Source of the DNA: Candidatus Chloroploca sp. Khr17
Lineage (GTDB): Bacteria; Chloroflexota; Chloroflexia; Chloroflexales; Chloroflexaceae
Direction: 5' to 3'
Assembly (NCBI RefSeq): GCF_004138165.1
Contig: NZ_RYFF01000042.1
Location: forward strand, 1 to 46,275
Length of the DNA: 46,275 bases
Part shown: positions 25,423 through 33,748 of the stretch, piece after piece
How positions within the stretch are numbered: the stretch's first letter is position 1
How the letters are laid out: every line of letters starts with the position of its first letter
Translations under genes and position numbers: made by a program
The notes under the pieces: model-generated
What the model saw: the letters and a program-made list of their open reading frames with translations, nothing else
Told to the model about the DNA's origin: nothing
Databases searched by the model: none

Positions 25423-26694
25423 ATGGCCGATCTTTCGGTTGAACTCTGTGGGTTAACCTTGCGCACGCCAATTATGCCCGGTTCGGGACCGAATGTGGCC
25501 GATGGAACACTATTGCGTGCTGCTGCCGAGGGTGGGGCAGGTGCGCTCGTAACCCATACCGTTTCGACGTTGCCGGCCCCCGCGTTGACGCCCTACCGCG
25601 AGGTGCGCGGCGGGATGCTCAATAATCAACTCTGGTCAGCCCACCCCGTTGAACGCTGGATCGACCGTGATTACGGCGAGGCCCGTGAGGCGGCGCACGC
25701 AGCTGGCATTCCACTTATCATCAATATCGGGTATACCACCGCCGAAATCGCCGCACTTACCCCAAAAGTCGCTCGTTTTGCCGATGCGCTTGAGATCTCA
25801 CTCCACTATGCACGCACCTCGGGCGATCTCATGACTGATCCGGCGACGGCAGCCTATGCCGCCGCCCATCAACCCGCCGATTATCTGAGTCGCAGCCCCG
25901 CGATGCTCGTTGAGACGATCCGTATGGCGAAGCGCCTCGCGCCCCTCCCCCTCTTCGTCAAACTCCCTATCCTCGGCAACGAACTGGTGGCGATTGCACG
26001 GGCATGCGAAGAAGCAGGGGCTGATGCCATTGTCGCGGTCAATGCCTTTGGCCCGTGTATGAGCATTGATATTGAGGCCGCCGAGCCAGTGCTGACTGGC
26101 GATGGGATGGGTTGGTTGTCGGGACAGGCGCTCAAGCCGCTCGCTTTGCGTTGCATCTTTGATCTCGCTCGCGCCGTCTCGCTGCCCATCATCGGCTGTG
26201 GTGGGGTCAGTCGCCCCGAAGATGCCGTTGAAATGCTGATGGCGGGAGCTAGTGCCGTGCAAGTCTGCACCACTGCCCTTCAGCGCGGACCAAGAATCTA
26301 CGGCAGCCTGGCGTCAGGCGTAGAGGCCTGGCTTGATCAGCGAGGCTATGCCTCGGTGCAAGATATTGTCGGCCTCGGTGTGCAGCGCTGGCGCACCCTC
26401 GTCGCGCATCGCCAGAGCGTGCCTGTGCTCTATCAGGAGGAGGAGTGCATTGGCTGCAAGCTCTGTGAACGTAGTTGCCATTATGATGCTATTTATATGG
26501 TTGATAAACTTGCCGAATTTAATCCTGAGCGCTGTTTTGGCTGTGGCCTCTGTGTGACGCGCTGCCCAACCGATGCGCTGTTGATGCCGCAGGTGACCCA
26601 TAGCGGGGTGCTGCATCCGCTGTTTGGCACATCGGTGGAAGCCGGACGTGGTGGTGCCGGCCATGTTGTTGAAACCACAGGGAGGCAGGTATGA
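25423..26694 (+). CDS. PreA-like flavoprotein with C-terminal 2×[4Fe-4S] ferredoxin domain
   Basis: A 423-residue protein. Residues 1-310 are a TIM barrel homologous to the preceding gene (shared GLTLRTPIMPGSGPN, LFVKLPILGNE and SGQALKPLALRC). Residues 340-390 hold two ferredoxin motifs, CIGCKLCERSC and CFGCGLCVTRC, in the arrangement of PreA and dihydropyrimidine dehydrogenase, where electrons pass from a partner to FMN. The active-site segment reads LEISLHY, again differing from the family's N-x-S-C-P. Compared with its paralogue the barrel has an extra loop (about residues 125-160). GGAGGAG precedes the start. The stop overlaps a 116-residue gene by four bases. Confidence 0.85.
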   Translation: MADLSVELCGLTLRTPIMPGSGPNVADGTLLRAAAEGGAGALVTHTVSTLPAPALTPYREVRGGMLNNQLWSAHPVERWIDRDYGEAREAAHAAGIPLIINIGYTTAEIAALTPKVARFADALEISLHYARTSGDLMTDPATAAYAAAHQPADYLSRSPAMLVETIRMAKRLAPLPLFVKLPILGNELVAIARACEEAGADAIVAVNAFGPCMSIDIEAAEPVLTGDGMGWLSGQALKPLALRCIFDLARAVSLPIIGCGGVSRPEDAVEMLMAGASAVQVCTTALQRGPRIYGSLASGVEAWLDQRGYASVQDIVGLGVQRWRTLVAHRQSVPVLYQEEECIGCKLCERSCHYDAIYMVDKLAEFNPERCFGCGLCVTRCPTDALLMPQVTHSGVLHPLFGTSVEAGRGGAGHVVETTGRQV

Positions 26695-27041
26695 CTCTCT
26701 CGCTGCGTACCCCCGCCCATCTGCTGGCCGAAGATGATGACACCCTCCTGGCGACAGGCATTGCCGTGATTTGGGCCGATCCCGCTGGTTGGGGTGGCTG
26801 CTTTGAACCAGAGCCACCCGTTGAGGCGCTGCGTGAGGCGCTTGCCGCCGCCCCACGCCGGGTGCGCCTCGCCACTGAGGACGGACGCTTGCTCACCGTC
26901 ACCCTCAGCTTTTCCACCTTCCTCGCCGACGGCGTTCATCCCATCAACATCGAAGGCCACGGTACCTTTGATACCGCTGCCTTCCACGCCTTTTCCGCGG
27001 CAGCGTTGGAAAATGAGTCGTCTGGGAAAGAAGTTTCCTGA
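26691..27041 (+). CDS. Hypothetical protein coupled to the PreA-like gene
   Basis: A 116-residue soluble protein, starting MTLSLRTPAHLLAEDD. No family is recognised. It is acidic, with a GGCFEPEPPVEALREAL segment and a long β-like C-terminal half (TVTLSFSTFLADGVHPINIE). Its ATG overlaps the TGA of the ferredoxin-tailed PreA-like gene (ATGA), so it is co-translated and could be a subunit or assembly factor. It occupies the gap between the flavoprotein and xdhD-like genes. Confidence 0.62.
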   Translation: MTLSLRTPAHLLAEDDDTLLATGIAVIWADPAGWGGCFEPEPPVEALREALAAAPRRVRLATEDGRLLTVTLSFSTFLADGVHPINIEGHGTFDTAAFHAFSAAALENESSGKEVS

Positions 27042-27045
27042 TGAT

Positions 27046-27073
27046 TTGACGCAAAGGCGCAAAGGCGCAAAGG
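27046..27073 (+). repeat. TTGACGCAAAGGCGC-family dispersed repeat
   Basis: TTGACGCAAAGGCGCAAAGG continued by GCGCAAAGG, in the 72-base gap before the xdhD-like gene. Confidence 0.6.
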
Positions 27074-27113
27074 GTTTTGTGACATTCCAGGGTGCGCAAG
27101 CGAGGAGAAATCT

Positions 27114-29855
27114 ATGGATCCAGAAATAACCTATACCCTGATCGTCAATGGTCGCCCCTGCGAGGTTGCGGTCACACCTAAAACCACGTTGATGCAGGTA
27201 CTCCGTGAGCATCTCCATCTGACGGGAACCAAGGATGGCTGTTCGACGGGCCATTGTGGCAGTTGCATGGTGCTCAAAGATGGCGAGCCGGTACGCTCGT
27301 GTCTGGTGCCGATGCAACGTGCTGACAACGCAACGATTACGACGATCGAGGGGGTGCGCCAGCCTGATGGCAGCCTCCATCCCGTGCAGCAAGCCTATCT
27401 TGACCAGGGGGCGACCCAGTGTGGTTTCTGTACGCCTGGTTTTATTATATCAAGTATAGCCTTGTTAGAAAAGAACCCTGCTCCAACCCTTGCGCAGATC
27501 AATGCGGCGCATCGCTGGAACATCTGCCGTTGCACGGGCTACAACGCGATTATTCGCGCCGTGCAGCAAGTGGCGGGGCAGCCCTTGCCGCCGCCGCCGC
27601 CGGTCAAAGCACCGCTGCAGGTGGTCAGCCAGTATGTGCCGCGGCCCGATGGTGAAACGAAGGTAGATGGCACAGGCCGCTATGCCGCCGATCTCTTTGT
27701 CGAGGGCATGTTGCATGCGAAAACGCTGCGGAGTAGCGAACCCCATGCGCGGATCGTGCAGATCGATGCAACTGCCGCCCGCAATCTGCCCGGGGTCGTG
27801 GCCGTTTTGACCGCCGACGACATCCCAGGGCGCAAAGACTGCGGCGTCCACGAGATTGACTGGCCGGTGCTCTGTTACGATAAAGTGCGCTATGTTGGCG
27901 ATGCACTTGCGCTGGTGATCGCTGCGAGCGAGGCGGTCGCCGAGGCTGCCCTTGGTTTGATCAATGTGACCTATGAACCACTGCCGCTTGTCACTGGCCC
28001 CAAAGAGGCTGCGCTTCCCGGTGCCCCACTGATCCACGAGGGCCGCGCGCAAGGCAATGTCCTGGCGCACTACAACCTTGAACTCGGTGATGTCGAGGCC
28101 GGCTTTGTGGCCGCCGATCTCATCGTCGAGCGTGAATACCGCACCCAGACCGTTGAACACGCTTTTATCGAACCCGAGGCGGGCCTGGCGGTGCCCGACG
28201 CCAATGGCCGCATCACCGTCTACTGTGGTGGGCAGATCCCCTTCAACGACCGCAAACAGATCGCGGCGACGCTCAAGCTTCCCGAAGAACGGATTCGCGT
28301 CGTCAATTGTCTGATCGGCGGGGCCTTCGGCGGCAAAGAGGACGTCTCGGTACAGATCCTGGCGGCGCTGGGCGCACAGGCCACCGGTCGCCCAGTAAAA
28401 ATGGTCTTTAGCCGGGAAGAGTCATTGCGAGTGCATCCCAAACGCCACGCCACGATCATCAGGATGAAGACCGGGGCGAAACGTGACGGCACCCTGGTCG
28501 CGCACGAGGTCGAGATCTATGGCGACGGCGGTGCCTACGCAAGCCTCAGCGGGCACGTGATGCTGCGCGCCACGACGCACGCCGCTGGCCCCTACGAGGT
28601 CGCGAACGCACGGGTCAATACCTATGCGATGTACACCAACAATGTGCCTTCCGGGGCCTTTCGTGGCTTTGGGGTCACGCAGAGCGGCTTTGCCATGGAG
28701 TGCCAACTCGATGTGCTGGCGGAAGAACTCGGCCTCGCGCCACTTGACATCAGGCGCAAAAACATCCTGGCCTATGGCAAACAGACCCTGGCCGGTCAGG
28801 TGCTCACCGAAAGCTGCGGTCTCGGCGAGTGCCTCGAGCGCGTTGCCGCCGAGGTAGCGCAGCGACCCGTGGTTGCCGTGGAAGGTGACAAACGGTGGGC
28901 CTGGGGCCTTGCCTGCGCGTACAAGAACACCGGCTATGGCAGCGGGGCCTACGATGCCGCCGGGGCCGAAGTTGAACTCTTTGCCGACGGACGCGCCATT
29001 GTGCGGGCAGGTGCCGCGGAAATTGGGCAAGGTTTGCCAACCGTGCTGGCCCAGATTGCCGCCGAAGAACTCGGCGTACCGTATGCTCAGGTCGAGGTGT
29101 TGCTCGCCGATACTGATCTGACCCCCGACGGCCAGGCGACGACCGCCTCGCGTCAGACCTACGTGACGGGCAATGCGGTGCGGCACGCCTGCCAAGAACT
29201 ACGCATCCTGTTGCGCGGGACTGCCGCCGAGATGCTTGATGCCGCCCCTGACAGCCTAATCTTTGCCGAAGGATGCGTACGCAGCAGCACCAACAGTGCC
29301 CCGCTGAGCGAAGTCGTGCGCGTCGCCCGCCACGAAGGGCGTACCCCCAAAATCGCCTACCAATACGTTGCCCCCAAAGTCGCCCAGTACCAGCATGTCG
29401 CCTTTGGCTTTGCGGCCCAGGCCGTGCTTGTTGAAGTTGACGTCAAAACGGGCGAAACCCGGGTTCTGGACGTCATTGCGGCCAGCGACGTCGGGCGAGC
29501 GATCAACCCATTGGGCTTGCAAGGCCAGATCGAAGGCAGCATCTCGATGGGCCTGGGCATGGCCTTGCAAGAGAACTTCATCATGGAAGAAGGCCAGGTC
29601 AAAACCGACACCCTGCACAAGTGCAAACTCCCGCAGATCAACCAGACCCCGAATGTCACCCTCTTCTTTGTTGAAGACGAAACCCAGGAAGGCCCGTACG
29701 GCGCCAAAGGCGTCGGCGAACTCAACTCGATCCCAACAGCGCCGGCGATCATCAACGCCATCTACAACGCCACCGGCATCCGCTGCTACAGCCTACCTGC
29801 CCACAAAACCTGGCTGAAAGCGGCCCTAGCGACAACACCTTGGAAAGAAGGTTGA
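27114..29855 (+). CDS. XdhD-like molybdenum hydroxylase: [2Fe-2S] plus molybdopterin domains fused
   Basis: A 913-residue protein fusing an N-terminal iron-sulfur half to a molybdopterin half, with no FAD domain, like XdhD of E. coli. Cys 43, 48, 51 and 63 make the plant-type [2Fe-2S] cluster; Cys 103, 106, 138 and 140 make the second one (CGFC...CRC). The Moco half starts near residue 180: GGAFGGKED, GAFRGFGVTQ, AAEIGQGLPTV and KGVGELNS, with the family's catalytic Glu in KGVGE near residue 869. Such enzymes hydroxylate purines and other N-heterocycles with water, passing electrons to a partner. AGGAG precedes the start. The neighbours point to purine breakdown or to a related heterocycle. 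Confidence 0.85.
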   Translation: MDPEITYTLIVNGRPCEVAVTPKTTLMQVLREHLHLTGTKDGCSTGHCGSCMVLKDGEPVRSCLVPMQRADNATITTIEGVRQPDGSLHPVQQAYLDQGATQCGFCTPGFIISSIALLEKNPAPTLAQINAAHRWNICRCTGYNAIIRAVQQVAGQPLPPPPPVKAPLQVVSQYVPRPDGETKVDGTGRYAADLFVEGMLHAKTLRSSEPHARIVQIDATAARNLPGVVAVLTADDIPGRKDCGVHEIDWPVLCYDKVRYVGDALALVIAASEAVAEAALGLINVTYEPLPLVTGPKEAALPGAPLIHEGRAQGNVLAHYNLELGDVEAGFVAADLIVEREYRTQTVEHAFIEPEAGLAVPDANGRITVYCGGQIPFNDRKQIAATLKLPEERIRVVNCLIGGAFGGKEDVSVQILAALGAQATGRPVKMVFSREESLRVHPKRHATIIRMKTGAKRDGTLVAHEVEIYGDGGAYASLSGHVMLRATTHAAGPYEVANARVNTYAMYTNNVPSGAFRGFGVTQSGFAMECQLDVLAEELGLAPLDIRRKNILAYGKQTLAGQVLTESCGLGECLERVAAEVAQRPVVAVEGDKRWAWGLACAYKNTGYGSGAYDAAGAEVELFADGRAIVRAGAAEIGQGLPTVLAQIAAEELGVPYAQVEVLLADTDLTPDGQATTASRQTYVTGNAVRHACQELRILLRGTAAEMLDAAPDSLIFAEGCVRSSTNSAPLSEVVRVARHEGRTPKIAYQYVAPKVAQYQHVAFGFAAQAVLVEVDVKTGETRVLDVIAASDVGRAINPLGLQGQIEGSISMGLGMALQENFIMEEGQVKTDTLHKCKLPQINQTPNVTLFFVEDETQEGPYGAKGVGELNSIPTAPAIINAIYNATGIRCYSLPAHKTWLKAALATTPWKEG

Positions 29856-29861
29856 CCCGTG

Positions 29862-29888
29862 TTGACGCAAAGGCGCAACGGCGCAACG
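29862..29888 (+). repeat. TTGACGCAAAGGCGC-family dispersed repeat
   Basis: TTGACGCAAAGGCGCAACGG then CGCAACG, just after the xdhD-like stop. Confidence 0.6.
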
Positions 29889-29901
29889 CATTACGCTCAT
29901 C

Positions 29902-30058
29902 GGAGTGCCGACTTATGGTCTTCCAGAAATGAATCCGGTCTCGCCCGCGCAGGCGGGCTTCGCTTCCCATAGCCGAGGGCTTCAGCCCCACGGCATCGGG
30001 CGGATAGCGGATCATTTACTGCAAAACCATCAGTCGGCGTCCGGCTCAGCCGACTGAT
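29902..30058. repeat. MITE-like element, copy A
   Basis: Begins GGAGTGCCGACTT and has a roughly 116-base interior, 29914-30029, identical to 36904-37019 except at three positions. Its right end is rearranged into an AGTCGGCGTCCGGCTCAGCC hairpin. The interior has imperfect 23-base inverted arms (ATGGTCTTCCAGAAATGAAT against its partner). It lies at the left edge of the restriction-modification island. Confidence 0.75.
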
Positions 30059-30079
30059 GAGTTTTAAGAATTCCATCAG

Positions 30080-30131
30080 GGAGTGCCGACTTCAGTCGGC
30101 GTCCGGCTCAGCCGACTGAAGTCGGCACTCC
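30080..30131. repeat. Perfect 21-bp hairpin of the GGAGTGCCGACTT type
   Basis: Arms 30080-30100 and 30111-30131 are fully complementary around a 10-base loop. The arm core GAGTGCCGACTTCAGTCGGC equals the end of MITE copy B at 36865. No gene lies in the rest of the 29856-30213 gap. Confidence 0.75.
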
Positions 30132-30213
30132 GGTTTGCCTGATTTCATGTTTAAAAACCATACGTCGGCACTCCGAATCGAGAGTAATGCTGATCCGATC
30201 CTTTTGAACCATG

Positions 30214-31116
30214 TCAAGCAGCGGGGTGATCATCAAGCTTAAGCGCACCTTGTTCAAGCGTCTGCTCAGCAGAAGCTTGCATCGCTTCAGGTCGGAAATT
30301 AAGCACCAGGACTTCGCGGTTTTCGACACGGGAGGTGCCGTTTTTTTCGGCTTTCATACCTGAAAACGAGCGAACTGGCAAAATATAGTATGCTTGCGCT
30401 TGAAAGATGTCTCTGATTTCGGGGATATCATAGGAAGAAATAATCCATTTGCCCTTGATCTGTTTTAAGCTATCATACAATGCATAGTGTGAGGCCCAAT
30501 CACGCATATTATGAGCATAATTACAACCATTGCCAGGATAAGGAGGGTCAACATAAAAAACGGTGGTGGGACTATCGTATTGTTTCAGACAATCACGCCA
30601 ATCGAGATTCTCGATAATGACGGTACGAAGGCGTTGATGCACTGGTTCAATGCGACTACGAAGGGTCTTCAGCGCACCAAACAGACGGTTGCCATGACCA
30701 CCATCACTGACACTCGTTTGAAACCGTGGATAGGCTAACTCCCCACCCCATCCTGCCATAATCAAGTAATAAAAACGATGCGCCCGCTGCACATCAGTTA
30801 GCTGGGAAGGCTCAACTGAGGCTAAACGGACATACTCGGCACGTGAGACTAATTCTAAGTCAAATGCTTCAATGAGTGCTTCCGGTTGGTACTTTACAAC
30901 CCGAAAAAAGGTGATAAGATCCTCATCTTTGTCATTGAGCACTTCAACGGGGCTTGGTGGCTTCCCAAAAAGAACCCAGGAGGCACCAGCAAAGACATCG
31001 ACAAAACAGGTATGGGCAGGAATCAAAGGGACGATATATTTGCGTAGTCTGGATTTACCTCCGACCCATTTGAAGGGACTATTGATTGCTTTGTAGTGAT
31101 CATCACGTTCCGTCAT
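30214..31116 (-). CDS. DNA adenine methyltransferase (Dam/D12 class)
   Basis: A 300-residue N6-adenine DNA methyltransferase of the D12 class. Motifs in order: FKWVGGKSRL (residues 15-24, SAM and start of motif X), FVDVFAGASWVLF (motif I), and FYVDPPYPG (motif IV, DPPY catalytic) near residue 190. The C terminus EVLVLNF is family-like. It probably methylates a GATC-like site and protects against the divergent nuclease gene. The region is visibly more A+T-rich than the flanks. It is divergent from the HTH-nuclease gene with a 59-base intergenic region that contains an operator-like palindrome. The gene could also be a solitary Dam, but the context favours restriction-modification. Confidence 0.87.
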   Translation of the reverse strand: MTERDDHYKAINSPFKWVGGKSRLRKYIVPLIPAHTCFVDVFAGASWVLFGKPPSPVEVLNDKDEDLITFFRVVKYQPEALIEAFDLELVSRAEYVRLASVEPSQLTDVQRAHRFYYLIMAGWGGELAYPRFQTSVSDGGHGNRLFGALKTLRSRIEPVHQRLRTVIIENLDWRDCLKQYDSPTTVFYVDPPYPGNGCNYAHNMRDWASHYALYDSLKQIKGKWIISSYDIPEIRDIFQAQAYYILPVRSFSGMKAEKNGTSRVENREVLVLNFRPEAMQASAEQTLEQGALKLDDHPAA

Positions 31117-31136
31117 GAAGGTATCCCTTTTTCATT

Positions 31137-31155
31137 TTGTCTCTAATAGAGACAA
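31137..31155. promoter_or_regulatory. Palindromic operator between methylase and HTH-nuclease genes
   Basis: TTGTCTCTAATAGAGACAA is a palindrome with perfect 8-base arms and a 3-base centre. It lies between the two divergent start codons (31116 and 31176), where an XRE-type controller would bind to regulate both genes. Confidence 0.65.
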
Positions 31156-31175
31156 TTTACCATGGATCTGCTTGC

Positions 31176-32252
31176 ATGTCAAACCCAATGCCAACCCAAC
31201 TGTTTGGAACAAAACTTCGCAGCTTGCGAATGCAACAAGGCCTTACGTTACAACAACTCGCCCACAAACTTGGTCTGACGGCACATGGCTACATCAGTGA
31301 GCTTGAAGCCGGTAAAAAGGCTCCAACGCTTGATTTTGTCCTTGGTGTAGCTCGTCTATTTAAGCTAAGCACTGATCAACTCCTGAAAGATGAGCTTGAG
31401 TTGCCTGAGCATAGCATAGCACAAACGCAACCTGACTCTTTGGCTTTTATTGAGCGCCCTCCAACTGCTGATGAAATTGAGCGGCTTCGGCTCATGTTGA
31501 GTACGTTTCAGGATGGTAGTGGTATGGTGAAAGCTGGGCCTTCAACGCTCCCCGGATGGCGTGATTTTGAACGAGTTGTCTCCACAGTCTTGCTTGGTGA
31601 AGCACCTGAGAATAAGGCTGTTTTTGATGTGCTGCTGCAAGATCGAGCGAAACCACAGCTTCGTTATGGGTTGTCTTGCAAAATGCGCAGCGAATTACAT
31701 CGTGTCACACGCCCCCAACGTGATGGGCGTGTCACGATTGAAGAGTCTAATTCGGCTGGTGAATTCAAGGCTGCTATCAGAGCACAAGGGATTACGGATG
31801 CCGAATATCACTTGCGTGCTCAGGAAATAGGCCTGACTCTGTTGGAAGTTATTAAGCAACGTAAGGAACGTGCCAGCATCTACAACAATGGTACCGTCGA
31901 TATTGAGCATAGCTATTACCTTGTGCTCTTGTGGAGTCGTCGTGGGAGTTATCAGTTATTTCAGTTCAGCCTCCATATGCCACAGGCTGATACGTTGCAC
32001 TGGTACTATCCCCATCCAGAGTCTCGGCATCTAAATGGCGACGATGCTGATGCAAATCGCATCTTTGAATGGTATCCTGACTCTGGTGGTCAATTGAAAT
32101 ATTACCCTCATGCCACGGAAGCTGTCTGGCAATCGGATATCTTTCATCTTGAACCGTTGAACCATGTGAAAGGATACGGGTTAGCCGAGAAAGCTGCGAC
32201 CTATTTTCCTGAGGCTTGGTATAAGGGCAAGGAGTTAGGAGATAGGAGTTAG
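31176..32252 (+). CDS. XRE-type HTH protein fused to a putative restriction endonuclease domain
   Basis: A 358-residue protein. The N terminus is a Cro/XRE helix-turn-helix (MQQGLTLQQLAHKLGL followed by YISELEAGKKAPTLDF, residues about 14-50), as in controller (C) proteins. After a linker, the C-terminal part (residues 120-358) reads like a nuclease: an Asp in VFDVLLQDR near residue 151 and GLSCKMR near 166-172 fit a D-x(n)-[E/S]xK pattern of the PD-(D/E)xK fold. I do not recognise the exact family, and the nuclease call is inferred from context. It diverges from a D12 methylase, so a two-gene restriction-modification system with a self-regulating nuclease is likely. The start at 31176 is chosen over ATG 31188 and a TTG at 31137 that lies in the operator. 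Confidence 0.62.
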   Translation: MSNPMPTQLFGTKLRSLRMQQGLTLQQLAHKLGLTAHGYISELEAGKKAPTLDFVLGVARLFKLSTDQLLKDELELPEHSIAQTQPDSLAFIERPPTADEIERLRLMLSTFQDGSGMVKAGPSTLPGWRDFERVVSTVLLGEAPENKAVFDVLLQDRAKPQLRYGLSCKMRSELHRVTRPQRDGRVTIEESNSAGEFKAAIRAQGITDAEYHLRAQEIGLTLLEVIKQRKERASIYNNGTVDIEHSYYLVLLWSRRGSYQLFQFSLHMPQADTLHWYYPHPESRHLNGDDADANRIFEWYPDSGGQLKYYPHATEAVWQSDIFHLEPLNHVKGYGLAEKAATYFPEAWYKGKELGDRS

Positions 32253-32343
32253 GAAACAGGCCGAGCACATCAGGACGCGATGGACAACTCCGAAGGCTAA
32301 AGCAGCCTGAAACCTCGTCTAACGTAACGCAAGGAACAAGCAT

Positions 32344-33681
32344 ATGCTCATTACAAATGCGACCGTCGTGACATGCGATGCCGAGCAGCGGGTGATCCCT
32401 GCTGGTGCGGTCTATTATGAAGATGACTTGATCGTGGCCGTTGGTTCGATGGCTGAGCTTGAGGCGGCCTATCCTGCGGCTGAGCGGCTTGATGCGCAGG
32501 GCAAACTGGTGATGCCAGGGATGATCTGTGCGCATACCCATTTTTATGGAGCCTTCGCACGCGGTATGGCGATTCCAGGCCCCGCCCCGGCTAATTTTAT
32601 GCAGGTGCTTGCGCAACTCTGGTGGAAGCTGGATCGGGCGTTGACGCTCGAAGATTGCCGGTATAGTGCGCTCGTTGGCCTGGTGGACGCGATCCGCCAC
32701 GGGACAACGACGTTGATCGATCATCACGCCAGCCCGTCGGCGATTGATGGGTCGCTCGATGCGCTGGCAGAAGCGGTGACGGCGTCGGGGCTGCGCGTGG
32801 CGCTCTGTTATGAGGTGACGGATCGCAATGGGCCCGAGGGCAGCGCCGCCGGGTTGGCCGAGAATGTGCGGTTTCTGCGCCGGTTGCGTGAGCGACCCGA
32901 GGCAAAGCTTGGGGCCGCCCTGGGTTTGCACGCTTCGTTTACCCTGGATGAGGCAACGCTCACCCGTTGCGCCGAGGCAGCGCACGACCTTGAGGCGTGT
33001 GTGCATATTCATCTCGGAGAAGACCCGGCGGATCAGGCCGATAGCCTGGCGCGTTGTGGCAAACGGGTCGCCGCCCGCCTCAATGACTATGGCTTGCTTG
33101 GGCCAAAGACTTTGGCTGCCCACGCCATCCACGTTGATCAGAGCGAACTTGAGTTGCTACAGGCCACTGGCACCATGCTGAGCCATCAGCCGCGCAGCAA
33201 TATGAATAACGCCGTTGGCACCGCCGCCATCGAGCAGATGCTGGCGCTGGGCTTGACCGTCGGGCTTGGCAACGATGGCTTCACGAACAACATGTTCACC
33301 GAAATCCACGCTGCCTACCTGCTGCACCGCGCCAGTAGCGGCGATCCACGCACCTTGCCAGGGGATCGCCTGCTTGACATGGCCGTCGCAACCAACGCCC
33401 GGATTGCCTCACGTTTCTTCCCGCAGGCAGTTGGCGTCCTGGCACCAGGGGCCGCCGCCGATCTGATTCTCTTGGACTACTATCCCTATACCCCACTCAC
33501 CAGTGGCAACTACCCCTGGCAAATCATCTTTGGACTTGACGGCAGCCAGGTGACGCACACGATCTGTGGCGGCCAGATGCTGATGCGTGACCGCGAAATC
33601 CTCACCCTGGACGAAATTGCCCTTGCCGCCCATGCCCAGCGCCTTGCCCCGACGATCTGGGCGCGGGTCGCATCCCTATGA
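32344..33681 (+). CDS. ssnA: Amidohydrolase, SsnA type
   Basis: A 445-residue metal-dependent hydrolase of the cytosine/guanine deaminase-chlorohydrolase superfamily. Metal ligands: AHTHFYG (H-x-H), HIHLGED, AAHAIHV and GLGNDGF (Asp). The segment PAPANFMQVLAQLWWKLDRAL is typical of SsnA, shown in part as NFMQVLAQLWWKLD. SsnA is part of the anaerobic urate-degradation set and is thought to deaminate or open the ring of a purine-derived intermediate. It follows the R-M island, 91 bases after the HTH-nuclease gene, and is preceded by AAGGAA. Separated by that island from the xdhD-like gene it would normally accompany. Confidence 0.87.
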   Translation: MLITNATVVTCDAEQRVIPAGAVYYEDDLIVAVGSMAELEAAYPAAERLDAQGKLVMPGMICAHTHFYGAFARGMAIPGPAPANFMQVLAQLWWKLDRALTLEDCRYSALVGLVDAIRHGTTTLIDHHASPSAIDGSLDALAEAVTASGLRVALCYEVTDRNGPEGSAAGLAENVRFLRRLRERPEAKLGAALGLHASFTLDEATLTRCAEAAHDLEACVHIHLGEDPADQADSLARCGKRVAARLNDYGLLGPKTLAAHAIHVDQSELELLQATGTMLSHQPRSNMNNAVGTAAIEQMLALGLTVGLGNDGFTNNMFTEIHAAYLLHRASSGDPRTLPGDRLLDMAVATNARIASRFFPQAVGVLAPGAAADLILLDYYPYTPLTSGNYPWQIIFGLDGSQVTHTICGGQMLMRDREILTLDEIALAAHAQRLAPTIWARVASL

Positions 33682-33691
33682 CGGGGAGAAG

Positions 33692-33732
33692 TGTATGCGC
33701 CGAGGCCAGCTATGCTGGCCTCGGCGCATACA
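33692..33732. terminator. Perfect 19-bp hairpin between convergent ssnA and SIMPL genes
   Basis: Arms 33692-33710 and 33714-33732 (core GCGCCGAGGCCAGC) around a TAT loop. It lies between two converging genes but lacks a T run on either strand. Confidence 0.6.
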
Positions 33733-33748
33733 GTAACTGGTTTATCAG

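Noticed and set aside
31137-31175. TTG start of the HTH-nuclease protein
   Set aside because: That TTG lies inside the operator palindrome and is not preceded by a ribosome-binding site.
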